From Methylomonas methanica MC09 (lineage in GTDB: Bacteria; Pseudomonadota; Gammaproteobacteria; Methylococcales; Methylomonadaceae): DNA of 64,000 nucleotides. Each line of letters starts with the position of its first letter. Within the stretch, counting starts at the first letter, position 1. The position numbers and the translations under genes are program-made. This document shows, piece by piece, positions 44,398-53,640 of the stretch. Below the pieces are notes generated by a model, which worked only from the letters and a program-made list of their open reading frames with translations, was not told the DNA's origin and searched no databases. The DNA lies in NCBI RefSeq assembly GCF_000214665.1, contig NC_015572.1, forward strand, positions 2,356,001 through 2,420,000, in the 5' to 3' direction.

Positions 44398-46346
44398 GAG
44401 CCAGCACCGTTCAGCAATTGCAAAAATTCCTGTTCGCTGATGATGTTAACCCCTTTGTCGCGGGCGGCATTCAGTTTGTTGGCGCCCACATTATCGCCTG
44501 CCACCAGATAATCGGTTTTGGCCGAGACCGCGCTACCGACTTTGGCGCCTTTGGCTTTCGCTTGTTTGCTCAATTCATCGCGGCTGCCGCTATGCAATGT
44601 GCCGGTGAATACCAGCGTCTTGCCCGCCAACGGATGGGATGCATCGTCTTGCCGATGTTGCGTGCTCTGCAGGTTAAATCCCAGCGCCATCAACTGGTCG
44701 AACAAGGGTTTGATATTGACAAAGCCTTCGGTAATCACCGCCGCGGTTTTTTCGGCAAAACCCTCAATAGCCACAATATCCGCCTCGGTAAGAGAGAAAA
44801 TATCCGTCAGGGCGTGATGGTGTAGCAGGCGTTCGCAATTGCCCAAGCCCATGCGGAACACACCGAAAGCGGCCAAAAAACGCCAGTCTTCCACGGCTTC
44901 CGTGCGGCTGCGCAGCAATTGATCGACCAGATTTTGTGACTGCTTGGGACCAAAGCCCATGCTTTCGAATTGCTCGGCGTTCAGCGCATAAATTTCGTCA
45001 ACCCGGCGAATACCGTATTCATACAGTTTTTTGATACTGGCGGCGCCGAAACCGTCGTTGTTTTTCAGTACCCGGAAAAAATGCTCCATGCTGTTGCTAA
45101 TTTGCGCCGGGCAGGCGAGGTTATTGGGACAAATCAAATAATCGTTATCCCAGACCAAGGTATGGTTACAACTGGGACAACGCTCGGGTACTTGCGGTTC
45201 GGCGGGCCGAAGCACTTGCTCGATTTTAGGAATCACTTCGCCGGAGCGGGCCAGTTGGATAATCGCGCCGGGCCCTATGCCTTTGTCCACCACCATTTTG
45301 TAGTGATGGGCCGTGGCCCTCGACAGCAGGGCGCCGCTAAGACGCACCGGTTCCAATTCGGCCACCGGCGTGATGCGGCCGGAGCGCGACGTTTGCGGCG
45401 TTACATTCAACACTTCGACTTCAGCCGTTTGCAGATTTTCCTTGTAGGCCAATTGCCAGCGATGATGGTGGCGGGTGGCGCCCATGTGGGTTTTCAGGTC
45501 TTCGTCGACGATTTCCAGAATCACCCCGTCGACGTCGTAATCCACTTTATGCCATATGCCCTTGACGATATTTTCAAAATCGTTGCGCAAGGTCGCCCAT
45601 GGTCCGAGCCAGTTGGGCAGTAAGGCAAAGGGATAAAACACCGCCGCGTGATCCTTGATGGCGGATTCGGCGTGTTCGTCCAGCTCCTTCTCCTTGATCA
45701 CACTGGCCTGAAAGTTACGGGCGTTATCGAAATACTCGGCAAGGCGTTCGTCGAAATAACTGCGGGAAACCACGATTTCACCCGCTCCCAAACCGCGTCG
45801 ACCGTGATCCGCAATCCGCAGGCCGCGTTCGAAGACTCGGCTGATATCCTGACCCTTTCGGCCGTCGCCGCGGGTGTAAAGCATCTCGCCATCATCATAG
45901 GCTGCATAGCCGTCGAGTTTTGGAGTGACTTTAAACGTCAGCTCGGCAAAATTTTTCCCCAATTCCCGCGCGGCTTTTTCGATACGGCCGGCCCAACGTT
46001 CCACATCTTCAAGGGTGTAGGCCTTGTCCGTGGATAGCATGATCAGCGGTAAGTCCACGGTTTTGCCGGCAAAAACCGGTTCAGGTTCCACTGCTTGTAA
46101 TAAGGGATGTTCGGGATTGCGTTTTTTGAGCTCGGCCAGATACAAGAAGTCGTAGTCGGCATCGCTGATAATCGGTTCGCCGCCACGGTACAAGGCATTG
46201 GCGAGTTGCAGAAATGCCGTCAATTCCAAATCGCTGGCGGATGTAATAGAGCCGGGATCATCGCATAACTGGCAAAAGCGTTGTTCGCTTAAACCGTCAA
46301 AGTTTAAGGATGCTTGTGCGATGAGTTTTTTTTGGGAAGTGGTAAG
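44394..46346 (-). CDS. NAD-dependent DNA ligase, divergent LigA-type
   Basis: A 650-residue ligase with all LigA domains: Ia region, adenylation domain with the AMP-lysine K143 in VTPKLDGYAAY, OB fold (VDKGIGPGAIIQLARSGEVI), a four-Cys zinc finger (CPSCNH ... CPNNLACPAQ), helix-hairpin-helix repeats and a C-terminal BRCT domain (LAGKTLVFTGTL). Sequence around the lysine departs from the standard E-x-K-L-D-G-L-A, so it may be a paralogue rather than the main ligase. ATG 46346 is chosen because a minus-strand terminator at 46400-46431 lies before it. Stop overlaps thiD. Confidence 0.88.
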   Translation of the reverse strand, partial: LTTSQKKLIAQASLNFDGLSEQRFCQLCDDPGSITSASDLELTAFLQLANALYRGGEPIISDADYDFLYLAELKKRNPEHPLLQAVEPEPVFAGKTVDLPLIMLSTDKAYTLEDVERWAGRIEKAARELGKNFAELTFKVTPKLDGYAAYDDGEMLYTRGDGRKGQDISRVFERGLRIADHGRRGLGAGEIVVSRSYFDERLAEYFDNARNFQASVIKEKELDEHAESAIKDHAAVFYPFALLPNWLGPWATLRNDFENIVKGIWHKVDYDVDGVILEIVDEDLKTHMGATRHHHRWQLAYKENLQTAEVEVLNVTPQTSRSGRITPVAELEPVRLSGALLSRATAHHYKMVVDKGIGPGAIIQLARSGEVIPKIEQVLRPAEPQVPERCPSCNHTLVWDNDYLICPNNLACPAQISNSMEHFFRVLKNNDGFGAASIKKLYEYGIRRVDEIYALNAEQFESMGFGPKQSQNLVDQLLRSRTEAVEDWRFLAAFGVFRMGLGNCERLLHHHALTDIFSLTEADIVAIEGFAEKTAAVITEGFVNIKPLFDQLMALGFNLQSTQHRQDDASHPLAGKTLVFTGTLHSGSRDELSKQAKAKGAKVGSAVSAKTDYLVAGDNVGANKLNAARDKGVNIISEQEFLQLLNGAGS

Positions 46347-46399
46347 CATGTCGCGCCGGGCAAAATCTGTCAGGCCGGGGATTATAGAGGATTTGATAC

Positions 46400-46431
46400 A
46401 AAAAAAGGGCGGATGGAAAGTGCATCCGCCC
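46400..46431 (-). terminator. Rho-independent terminator between zur and the ligase gene
   Basis: On the minus strand a perfect 9-bp GC-rich stem (46423-46431 with 46407-46415) and 7-base loop is followed by seven T. It ends transcription coming from the zur gene and rules out an earlier ligase start. Confidence 0.88.
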
Positions 46432-46553
46432 GGAGACCTGTCTTTCAAGAGGATAATGCCAACGGTAGGAAAGCGGTTGACATGGGCTGCATTTTAGAGA
46501 GAAACCCATGCAAAATATTGACTTAAGTCAATGTTTAAGTGAGTTACTAAACC

Positions 46554-47042
46554 TTATTCAGGTTGGCAGGTTTTGCATAAGCCATGTATTTCCATGGTTT
46601 TGCGTTGCGGAATGAACGAAGCGCGTTGCATTTCGTCCGCAAGCGCTAAAAACACCTGCGGCGCGGAACGTTCCTCCACGTTATGGCAGGCAGTGCGGAT
46701 CAGTAACAACTGGTCGTGCCGGGTGCCCGAGCTACGGCAACCCACAAAAGCGTTCAAGCTTTCCACGCGATGAATCAAGCCTTGCTCTAGTAAAAAATCC
46801 AAAGCACGATAAACTGTAGCAGGCTTGGCGGCATCATTTACCGGGCGGATTAGATCCAACAAGTCATAAGCTTTGACGGCTTTATGGCTATTCCAGATCA
46901 GTTCCAGGATTTTGTGGCGGATCGGTGTTAATTGCACGCCACGACGGATACACAGCTCTTCCGCGGTCGAAATGGCATTACGGATGCACTGACTGTGGTC
47001 ATGCTCCGCTGTTTGATCGGATATTGTAGGTCGGGCAGTCAT
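46554..47042 (-). CDS. zur: Fur-family regulator, Zur-like
   Basis: A 162-residue Fur-family repressor closest to Zur: AYDLLDLIRP, TVYRALDFLLEQGLIHRVES, and EIHGLCKTC parallel E. coli Zur nearly residue by residue. The likely regulatory zinc ligands are kept (His in LIHRVES, Cys in FVGCRSS, His in TRHDQ). The second structural CxxC (CKTC) is present, but the first one (C-D-R-C-G in E. coli) is replaced by R-T-A-C-H. It should regulate zinc uptake genes; none are in the window. Confidence 0.85.
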   Translation of the reverse strand: MTARPTISDQTAEHDHSQCIRNAISTAEELCIRRGVQLTPIRHKILELIWNSHKAVKAYDLLDLIRPVNDAAKPATVYRALDFLLEQGLIHRVESLNAFVGCRSSGTRHDQLLLIRTACHNVEERSAPQVFLALADEMQRASFIPQRKTMEIHGLCKTCQPE

Positions 47043-47173
47043 TCTAAAAGAGTGATTAAGTTCATCAACAATCTTGGAAAATCGCTTTATAGTGAAACCC
47101 TGCGTTATCGGCCGGTTTTTTGGTAAGGCATAATTATGAGAGAATTTCTAGAAATTTCGGGCAAATTCTTGAT

Positions 47174-47189
47174 ATTGATTATAATCAAT
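47174..47189. promoter_or_regulatory. Perfect 16-bp palindrome between zur and the diguanylate cyclase gene
   Basis: ATTGATTATAATCAAT is perfectly self-complementary. It lies 132 bp before the zur start and 94 bp before the cyclase start, in an AT-rich divergent region. It resembles Fur-family operators in composition (GATAAT-like arms) but not in exact spacing, so autoregulation by the neighbouring Zur or control of the cyclase is only a guess. Confidence 0.4.
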
Positions 47190-47283
47190 CCTATGAAGGT
47201 CACATCTGTTTAATTGCAGGAAATAGGGAATGTTTAATGTTTAGAGTGAGTTGTCGCTTTTTTACAGGGCATGGGAGTTTTAC

Positions 47284-48522
47284 ATGAAAGCTACCGGCTT
47301 TCTACTGTTTAGCATTCTTTGGTTGATGTTAGTCGGATTGTCTTTTTACTATCAAGTGGAAGACGACAAAAAATACGGCCAAAAAATCGCTTATAAGCAA
47401 GCCGAGATGTTTTTTCAACATATCGTGCTAATGAGGCAATGGAATGCTGATCATGGCGGTGTATATGTACCCGTAACCGAGCAGAATCAACCCAATCCGT
47501 ATTTGAATGCGACCACCCGTGACGTCACCACCCGCGAGGGTCAAACACTAACCTTAATCGATCCCGCGCTGATGACCAGGCAACTGGCGAAAATGGAAGA
47601 AAGCCGCAGCCATATCCGATTTCATATCGCCAGCTTAACGCCCATGGACCCTGAGAATAAAGCCGATGCTTGGGAAGAAAAAGCCCTACAGGCCTTTACT
47701 CAAGGCTGGAAGTCTTATGAAGGATTAACCGATATCGGCAACCAGCGTTATTTTCGTTACATGGGGGCTCTCGTTTTGGAGCCGACCTGTTTGAAGTGTC
47801 ACAATGAGCCCGATTACAAAGTAGGCGATGTGGTTGGCGGCATCAGTGTCAGTATACCGAGTGCCAGTATCGATGATTTTCTGTCGGTACGTTTGGCATG
47901 GTTGAAACAATCCCATCTATTGATCGCGGCAATCGGCTTAATGGCTTTATTGATTGCCTATTGGGCTCAGGAAAGGCTCAATAAGCGCCTGACCAAGGCG
48001 CGCAGCCATCTGCAATTGGCCTATCTGGACTCGCTGACCTTGCTACCCAACCGGCGTTATTACGATGCATTCGTCAGACGCGAATGGAAACGCGCCACCC
48101 GCCATCATTATCCGCTGTCGATGATCATGATCGATATCGACTTTTTTAAAGCTTATAACGATAATCTGGGGCATGTGGAAGGGGATCAATGTTTAAGGCA
48201 AGTGGCACGTACCTTAAGACGCTATTTCAGACGCTCCGGCGATTTGATAGCCCGTTACGGCGGCGAGGAGTTTTGCGTGGTGGCGGCCTGCGATTCCCTG
48301 CAAATCATGCAACTGGCCGAAATTTTACGGATGGCTGTCGAGAGCATGAAATTGCCTCACCCCGAATCCAAAATCTCGCAATACGTCACGATCAGTCTGG
48401 GCGTGGCAACATTGATACCTAGGGAGAATATCGAGTTCGGCGATTTGTTATTGCATGCGGATCGGGCTTTATATGACGCCAAACATTCGGGCAGAAACAG
48501 GGTCGAAAAATACAGGGGTTAA
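47284..48522 (+). CDS. Membrane diguanylate cyclase with DUF3365-type c-heme sensor domain
   Basis: A 412-residue sensor. TM1 (about 5-22) and TM2 (about 218-236) flank a periplasmic DUF3365-like domain with a c-type heme motif TCLKCHNEPDYK and the FFQHIVLMRQWNADHGGVYV segment. A cytoplasmic GGDEF domain has LDSLTLLPNRRYYD and the active signature RYGGEEFCV, so it should make c-di-GMP. No EAL domain. The heme suggests redox or gas sensing. ATG 47284 is used because GGGAG (47273-47277) precedes it; an upstream start at 47251 lacks a good site. Confidence 0.92.
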   Translation: MKATGFLLFSILWLMLVGLSFYYQVEDDKKYGQKIAYKQAEMFFQHIVLMRQWNADHGGVYVPVTEQNQPNPYLNATTRDVTTREGQTLTLIDPALMTRQLAKMEESRSHIRFHIASLTPMDPENKADAWEEKALQAFTQGWKSYEGLTDIGNQRYFRYMGALVLEPTCLKCHNEPDYKVGDVVGGISVSIPSASIDDFLSVRLAWLKQSHLLIAAIGLMALLIAYWAQERLNKRLTKARSHLQLAYLDSLTLLPNRRYYDAFVRREWKRATRHHYPLSMIMIDIDFFKAYNDNLGHVEGDQCLRQVARTLRRYFRRSGDLIARYGGEEFCVVAACDSLQIMQLAEILRMAVESMKLPHPESKISQYVTISLGVATLIPRENIEFGDLLLHADRALYDAKHSGRNRVEKYRG

Positions 48523-48565
48523 CAGATTGGCAAGCCGCGGAATTTAGTTTGCCGAAAAAATGAAA

Positions 48566-48598
48566 CCCCGCCGGCTTAAAAGCAGGCGGGGCTTTTTA
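48566..48598. terminator. Bidirectional Rho-independent terminator
   Basis: CCCCGCC (48566-48572) pairs with GGCGGGG (48585-48591), with further pairing inside, an A-rich left flank and TTTTT on the right. It separates the convergent cyclase and ppdK genes. Confidence 0.88.
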
Positions 48599-48599
48599 G

Positions 48600-51335
48600 T
48601 TAAGGTTTTTCCAGTAACTTCGCATGAGCCGCGGCCAGTCGGGCGACGGGAATGCGCGGTGCCGAACAAGACACATAATTCAAGCCCAATCCATGCACGA
48701 ATTGAATGGAACGCGGGTGGCCGCCGTGCTCGCCGCAGATACCCACTTTCAACTCCGGCCTTTGTTGGCGGCCCCATTCCACCGCCATTTTCATTAGCTT
48801 ACCCAAGCCTTGCACGTCGAGGGTTTCGAACGGGTTGTCCTGCAACAAACCGGAGTCTTCATAGAGGGGCAGGAATTTATTTTCCGCGTCCTCTCGTGAG
48901 AAGGAAAATGTTGCCTGAGTCAGGTCATTGGTGCCAAACGAAAAGAAATCGGCGATTTCAGCCAGACTGTCGGCGCGGGTACAGGCGCGCACCGTTTCGA
49001 TCATGGTGCCGAACTTGAATTTCAGACTGATTTTGTATTGTGCCTCCACTTCGGCCTGAATCTCGTCGACGTACTGCTTCACCTTTTTCAATTCTTGTAC
49101 GGTGATGACTTGCGGCACCATGATCTCGGGTTCTACCGGAATACGCTGTTTGACGCAGCGGGCCGCCGCTTCCAGAATCGAACGGATCTGCATTTTATAG
49201 ATTTCAGGGTAGCTCATGCCCAAGCGTACGCCGCGGTGGCCGAGCATGGGGTTAACTTCGTACAACTCCAACACCTTATCCAGCATCATTTGCTTTTTGG
49301 CAATGGCTTCCAGAATCACTTCCTCGTTCAACAAGTTAAATGGTGCCGGCAATTCGCCGTGGCCGGCCAAGCTATCCAAGGTCACGCGCTGGCCTTTCAC
49401 AATCGTCAGATAGTGTTTCAGCGCATCCAGTTCGTCGAGCAACTGATGTTCGTTGGGTAAAAACTCGTGCATCGGCGGGTCCAGCAGGCGCACGGTGACC
49501 GGAAACGGCGACATGGCTTCGAACAGTTGTTCAAAGTCGTCGCGTTGGATCGGGAACAGTTTGGCCAGCGCGGCTTCGCGTTCTTCGGTGTCGTTGGCCA
49601 GAATCATGTCGATTACCAACGGCAAGCGGTCCACGGCATTAAACATGCGCTCGGTACGGCACAAACCGATGCCTTTGGCGCCGTATTCGGCTGCCAGCCG
49701 GGCCATCACGGGGGTGTCGGCATTGGCATGTACGCGCAGACGGGCATTTTCGTCCGCCCAACTCAACAGGGTTTTCAGATCCTGTGAAAAAGTCGGTTTG
49801 ATGGTTGGAATGCGGCCTAAAAAAATGTCGCCGGTGCTGCCGTCGATGGTGATTAAATCGCCTTCCTTGATGTGAATGTCGCCGACAATGGCCAAGCGTG
49901 CCCGCACGTCGACGCGAATGTCTTCGGCACCGGCCACGCAAGCTTTACCCATACCGCGCGCCACTACGGCGGCGTGCGAGGTTTTACCGCCGCGGCTGGT
50001 CAAAATCCCCTGGGCGGCGAAAAAGCCGTGGATATCCTCGGGTTTGGTCTCCTCGCGCAGTAAAATCAGATCGGCGCCGGTTTTGCCCAGACGCACAGCC
50101 GTATCCGCGTCGAATACGCATTTGCCGCAGGCGGCTCCCGGAGATGCGGGTAAACCCTGGGCGATTGCGGCCTGACCGTGATCAAGGGCTAATTGCGGAT
50201 GTAGTAGTTGTTCCAGTAATTCGGGGTTGATGCGCAGCAGGGCGCGTTCCTTGCTAATTAAGCCTTCGTTGACCATGTCGATTGAAGTCTTCACCATGGC
50301 GGCGGCATTCATTTTGCCGTTACGGGTTTGCAGGCAATACAACACACCGCGTTCGATGGTGTATTCATAATCCTGCACTTCCTGGTAATGCGCTTCCAAT
50401 TTGTTACGCAGTTCGACCAGTTGCCGGTATTGTTCCGGCATTTCCGTGGCCATTTCGTGAACAGGTTTGGGTGTACGAATGCCGGCCACCACGTCTTCAC
50501 CCTGGGCATTGACCAGGTATTCGCCGTACATTTCGTTTTCACCGGTGCCGGGGTTACGGGTGAAGCCGACTCCGGTAGCGCAATCATCACCCATATTGCC
50601 GAATACCATGGTGACGATGTTGACGGCGGTGCCGTTGGCCATATCCGGCGTGATATGAAATTCTCGACGATAATCCACCGCACGGCGCCCCAGCCAGGAG
50701 TTGAATACCGCTTTGATGGAAATTTCCAGTTGCTCGTATACGTCTTCGGGGAAAGGCCGGCCGGTTTCGTCTTTAACGACTTGCAGGAACAATTCGCTGA
50801 TTTCCTGCAGTTGATCCGCGCTTAAAGCCACATCGGCTTTGATACCGGCATTGCGTTTGACGGCTTGAAAATGCACATCGAATTTTTCGTCGTCGATACC
50901 CAGCGCCACTTTACCGAACAATTGAATAAAACGCCGATAGGCGTCATAAACAAAGCGGGCATCGTCGGTCATTTCTATAAGGCCGGCCAGGGTTTGCTTG
51001 TTTAAACCCAGGTTGAGAATAGTGTCCATCATGCCGGGCATGGAAATCGCCGAACCGGAGCGTACCGACACCAACAAGGGGTTGTTGGCGCCGCCGAACT
51101 GTTTGCCGGTAGCCTGCTCGATTGCGTTGATTTGCTGGCGGACTTCTTCCATTAAATCGACCGGCAGCTGCTTGTTTTCCAGATATTGCAGACAGGTAGC
51201 GGTAGTAATAACGAAGCCCGGCGGTACGTTGAGTCCCATTTGCGTCATTTCGCACAGGTTGGCACCCTTGCCGCCTAATAACGCCTTGTTTTTACCATCG
51301 CCTTTGTCAAATGAGAAGCTGTATTTTGGGTCCAT
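48600..51335 (-). CDS. ppdK: Pyruvate, phosphate dikinase
   Basis: A 911-residue PPDK. The ATP-grasp N-terminal domain opens KYSFSFDKGDGKNKALLGGK; the swivelling phosphohistidine domain has His454 in GGKTSHAAVVARGMGKACVA; the PEP-binding barrel has GIGLCRTERMF and GTNDLTQATF, ending with a Cys in VGICGEHGGHP. It interconverts pyruvate and PEP using ATP and Pi, giving PPi. Methanotrophs often use such PPi-linked enzymes. Monocistronic. Confidence 0.96.
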   Translation of the reverse strand: MDPKYSFSFDKGDGKNKALLGGKGANLCEMTQMGLNVPPGFVITTATCLQYLENKQLPVDLMEEVRQQINAIEQATGKQFGGANNPLLVSVRSGSAISMPGMMDTILNLGLNKQTLAGLIEMTDDARFVYDAYRRFIQLFGKVALGIDDEKFDVHFQAVKRNAGIKADVALSADQLQEISELFLQVVKDETGRPFPEDVYEQLEISIKAVFNSWLGRRAVDYRREFHITPDMANGTAVNIVTMVFGNMGDDCATGVGFTRNPGTGENEMYGEYLVNAQGEDVVAGIRTPKPVHEMATEMPEQYRQLVELRNKLEAHYQEVQDYEYTIERGVLYCLQTRNGKMNAAAMVKTSIDMVNEGLISKERALLRINPELLEQLLHPQLALDHGQAAIAQGLPASPGAACGKCVFDADTAVRLGKTGADLILLREETKPEDIHGFFAAQGILTSRGGKTSHAAVVARGMGKACVAGAEDIRVDVRARLAIVGDIHIKEGDLITIDGSTGDIFLGRIPTIKPTFSQDLKTLLSWADENARLRVHANADTPVMARLAAEYGAKGIGLCRTERMFNAVDRLPLVIDMILANDTEEREAALAKLFPIQRDDFEQLFEAMSPFPVTVRLLDPPMHEFLPNEHQLLDELDALKHYLTIVKGQRVTLDSLAGHGELPAPFNLLNEEVILEAIAKKQMMLDKVLELYEVNPMLGHRGVRLGMSYPEIYKMQIRSILEAAARCVKQRIPVEPEIMVPQVITVQELKKVKQYVDEIQAEVEAQYKISLKFKFGTMIETVRACTRADSLAEIADFFSFGTNDLTQATFSFSREDAENKFLPLYEDSGLLQDNPFETLDVQGLGKLMKMAVEWGRQQRPELKVGICGEHGGHPRSIQFVHGLGLNYVSCSAPRIPVARLAAAHAKLLEKP

Positions 51336-51558
51336 TGCGTACCTTATAAATGTTGTGGAAAGGTGGTTTGATTATAAACGCACTGACTCGGCTTGTTTGA
51401 ATTTGTTTGGCGATAGAACTGTCTGGGCCGGCCGGATTTCAACGCCCCAACCGATGCCGTTGCCAACCGCTGCCATCCCGGATCGTAATTCGCCGCGAAG
51501 CCGGCCAGCGGTACCGTTACACACGCCGGTTCTGGGCGATACCGGTGCAAGCGGCGGG

Positions 51559-52041
51559 CTATTTCTCGGTCACCGAGTGGTCAGTTAAGTCGACGATGAA
51601 TTGTTTCTCCAGTTCGTTCTCGATAAGAAGTTGCTGTTTGCCAGGCACTAATTCCAGGCGGGTAAAGAAAACTTCCTGCACGTCGGTTTCCTTGCCCTCT
51701 GCGTAATGAATCGGGTAGACGATAACATGCCAAAGCATTTCCCCGGTTTTTTCATCGAGCGCGACCAAAAAGCCGCTTTTTTGTTCGTACCCTAATTTAT
51801 TACCCTGGCGTAACTCCTGATAGACCACGCCGTTGACTGTGATGGGTTCGAGTTCCGGCGGTAGGCGCCGGCGTCTGCTGCCGATTGTATTCATGGTTTT
51901 GCTCTCCGCTTGCTTGAGTTCGGGCTCGCCGGCCGTGGTTTGCTGGTGCCCGCCGGTGTCAAAATAGTTGTCGGAACAGGCGGACGCGGAACCCAGAACC
52001 GTCAAAAAGAAAATATATAAATAACGCTTGAAACTTAGCAC
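51559..52041 (-). CDS. Putative lipoprotein of unknown function
   Basis: A 160-residue protein with a signal peptide and possible lipobox (VLGSASACSDNYF; A-S-A-C). The mature part has short beta-like stretches, including NGVVYQELRQGNKLGYEQKS and GFLVALDEKTGEMLWHVIVY, reminiscent of a single WD/PQQ-like blade. Family not recognised. Same strand and 36 bp downstream of the metallopeptidase gene, so likely co-transcribed with it. Confidence 0.65.
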   Translation of the reverse strand: MLSFKRYLYIFFLTVLGSASACSDNYFDTGGHQQTTAGEPELKQAESKTMNTIGSRRRRLPPELEPITVNGVVYQELRQGNKLGYEQKSGFLVALDEKTGEMLWHVIVYPIHYAEGKETDVQEVFFTRLELVPGKQQLLIENELEKQFIVDLTDHSVTEK

Positions 52042-52077
52042 AATGATTTTCCCCGATAGTTGCTTGCCGGCGTCTGT

Positions 52078-53100
52078 CTATGGCTCTTTCAGAACCGCCT
52101 GGATTTTCCCCTTGGTGAGGGCGCCGTTGACATTCGCGGCATAAAAGCCCCAGTTATCGGCATTCTCCAGCGCTTTGTCGGAGGGAAAACTGCCAGCGTT
52201 GGGCTTCAGGCCGGATTCGCTGTAAAAGTGATCCTTGGTTTTGATTTCCCGGTGGGAAAGCTCGTGCACAATGGTAATCGCCCATTCCAACTTGGTTCCG
52301 GACCGGCCAAGCAAGACTTTTTCCACATAGATGACATGCAGTTTTTCGTCGTGCACCAAAGCGTAGGTGGTTTTCCACAGATTGGGTTGGGTGCTGCGGT
52401 CCACGGTATCGTCCGAAAACACCAGTTGATTGGAATTGCAGACGTCGCGTATTTTTTTGAAGCCCGCCGTCAATTTTTCGATTAGCGCGTCGAGCTTGGC
52501 GTCGTCGGTATTTTCGTCCGCGAACCATCGGCTCACCAAGTCCCGGTCTTTTTTAACCTTATTTTTGGCCGAGGCCAGACTGATCAGGACTTTTTGGCAC
52601 CATGCCAGCGCGTCCTGGGTGCCGGCAGACATTTTGTTCATGTTGCCCGTGCTGAAAATTTCGGTCTTATGGGCTAACCTGGATTTGAGCTCCACCTTAT
52701 TCAGTCCGGCAAACTCATCATAGGTCCAATTGGCGTAACGTTTCGGCGGCGAGCAGACCCAAATGCTTTGCGCGCCGCGTTTGCTAATGAAGTAAACATG
52801 TCTGAGAAATTTAAGCGCAGCGGCCCGGTCCTGCAGCTTGTTGGCATCGTCTTGCTTGGCGGCTTCCAGAATCGCATCCGCTTCCACGCTACGGCTGGTT
52901 TTGGCGGCGCCCTTGGGGTACTTGATGTCGTTTTGCAGTTTGGTCAGGCTGGCCGCTTCGGCATCGTTCAAGCCGTCGTCGCCCATCAGTTTCTTGATTT
53001 TAGTCTTCAGGAAACTGTCCCAATCCTTTTCGAAGGTTTCTTTCGTGATGACATCCTGAGTTTTGCGATAAGCGTCGGTAAAGGTTTCTATCATGGCCAA
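52078..53100 (-). CDS. Putative zinc metallopeptidase, M35 (Lys-specific endopeptidase)-like
   Basis: A 340-residue protein without signal peptide. The C-terminal third has AITIVHELSHREIKTKDH with an H-E-x-x-H zinc site, and later ALENADNWGFYAANVN. H-E-x-x-H followed by an Asp and a N-A-D-x-x-x-F/Y segment is the pattern of the aspzincin/M35-type lysine-specific metallo-endopeptidase domain. The N-terminal two thirds are Lys/Asp-rich and not recognised. It may be released by a non-classical or toxin-like route; target unknown. Confidence 0.7.
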   Translation of the reverse strand: MAMIETFTDAYRKTQDVITKETFEKDWDSFLKTKIKKLMGDDGLNDAEAASLTKLQNDIKYPKGAAKTSRSVEADAILEAAKQDDANKLQDRAAALKFLRHVYFISKRGAQSIWVCSPPKRYANWTYDEFAGLNKVELKSRLAHKTEIFSTGNMNKMSAGTQDALAWCQKVLISLASAKNKVKKDRDLVSRWFADENTDDAKLDALIEKLTAGFKKIRDVCNSNQLVFSDDTVDRSTQPNLWKTTYALVHDEKLHVIYVEKVLLGRSGTKLEWAITIVHELSHREIKTKDHFYSESGLKPNAGSFPSDKALENADNWGFYAANVNGALTKGKIQAVLKEP

Positions 53101-53587
53101 TCCCTCAACAATCCGTTAGATAATGCAGGAAATACCGCATCGACTCGCTTGCGGCATACGGATGAACATAGACGCATTGCCGGCTAAAGTCAAAGCTGTT
53201 GCGGTTGAAAAACCGGCTGTTGGGCTGGAGAATGCCGCCCGAAAAACGCCTGTCGATTGCCGGGGCGATGCAGCGGTTTCATGATCATTAGGGGAATTTG
53301 CCTGGGTATTCGGAACCGGTGATAAAAAAATGCTGGAATATGATCCCTAAATACCAACTCCGGAACGCTTACTGGAAGAAGCTTATTTTTTCCTGATTTT
53401 TGATTTTGGCGCGTATTAAGCCACACAAATAAAATCATCGAACAGCGGTCATTCGAAGTAAAAACATCTGAATGATATTTACGACCCAAAGTGGTCATTA
53501 GCTTTAAAATTCCAATAACCGCTTTGGATAGATTGCGGCCGTTTGATGTTGCACAAAGAAAATACACGAATAATTAATGACGGTAAA
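53101..53587. other. Intergenic region before the IS200-type element
   Basis: A 487-bp stretch without a supportable gene. A minus-strand frame (53190-53567) is open but opens with a Cys/Asn-rich, unconvincing N-terminus and a Pro/Arg/His-rich end. It marks the start of the accessory patch. Confidence 0.5.
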
Positions 53588-53606
53588 CCCCCGGCTCTGC
53601 CGGGGG
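53588..53606 (+). repeat. Left subterminal hairpin of the IS200-type element
   Basis: An 8-bp perfect stem (53588-53595 and 53599-53606) with a 3-base loop TCT. It is the same as the right hairpin at 54170-54188 except for one loop base. Confidence 0.85.
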
Positions 53607-53640
53607 ACTCCCAAAGGTTTGACCTATAAGGCGGTCAATT

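Noticed and set aside
44394..46448. Longer ligase start at 46448
   Set aside because: The added part would read through a strong minus-strand terminator at 46400-46431 and gives a Cys/Pro-rich leader unlike LigA.
46347..46553. TPP riboswitch before the ligase-thiD-thiE operon
   Set aside because: The only clear structure is a terminator of the upstream zur gene; no thi-box sequence is seen.
53190..53567. Minus-strand frame of 125 codons before the IS200-type element
   Set aside because: Low-complexity, basic and Pro/His-rich C-terminal part; no motif or ribosome binding site; may be chance or old IS debris.
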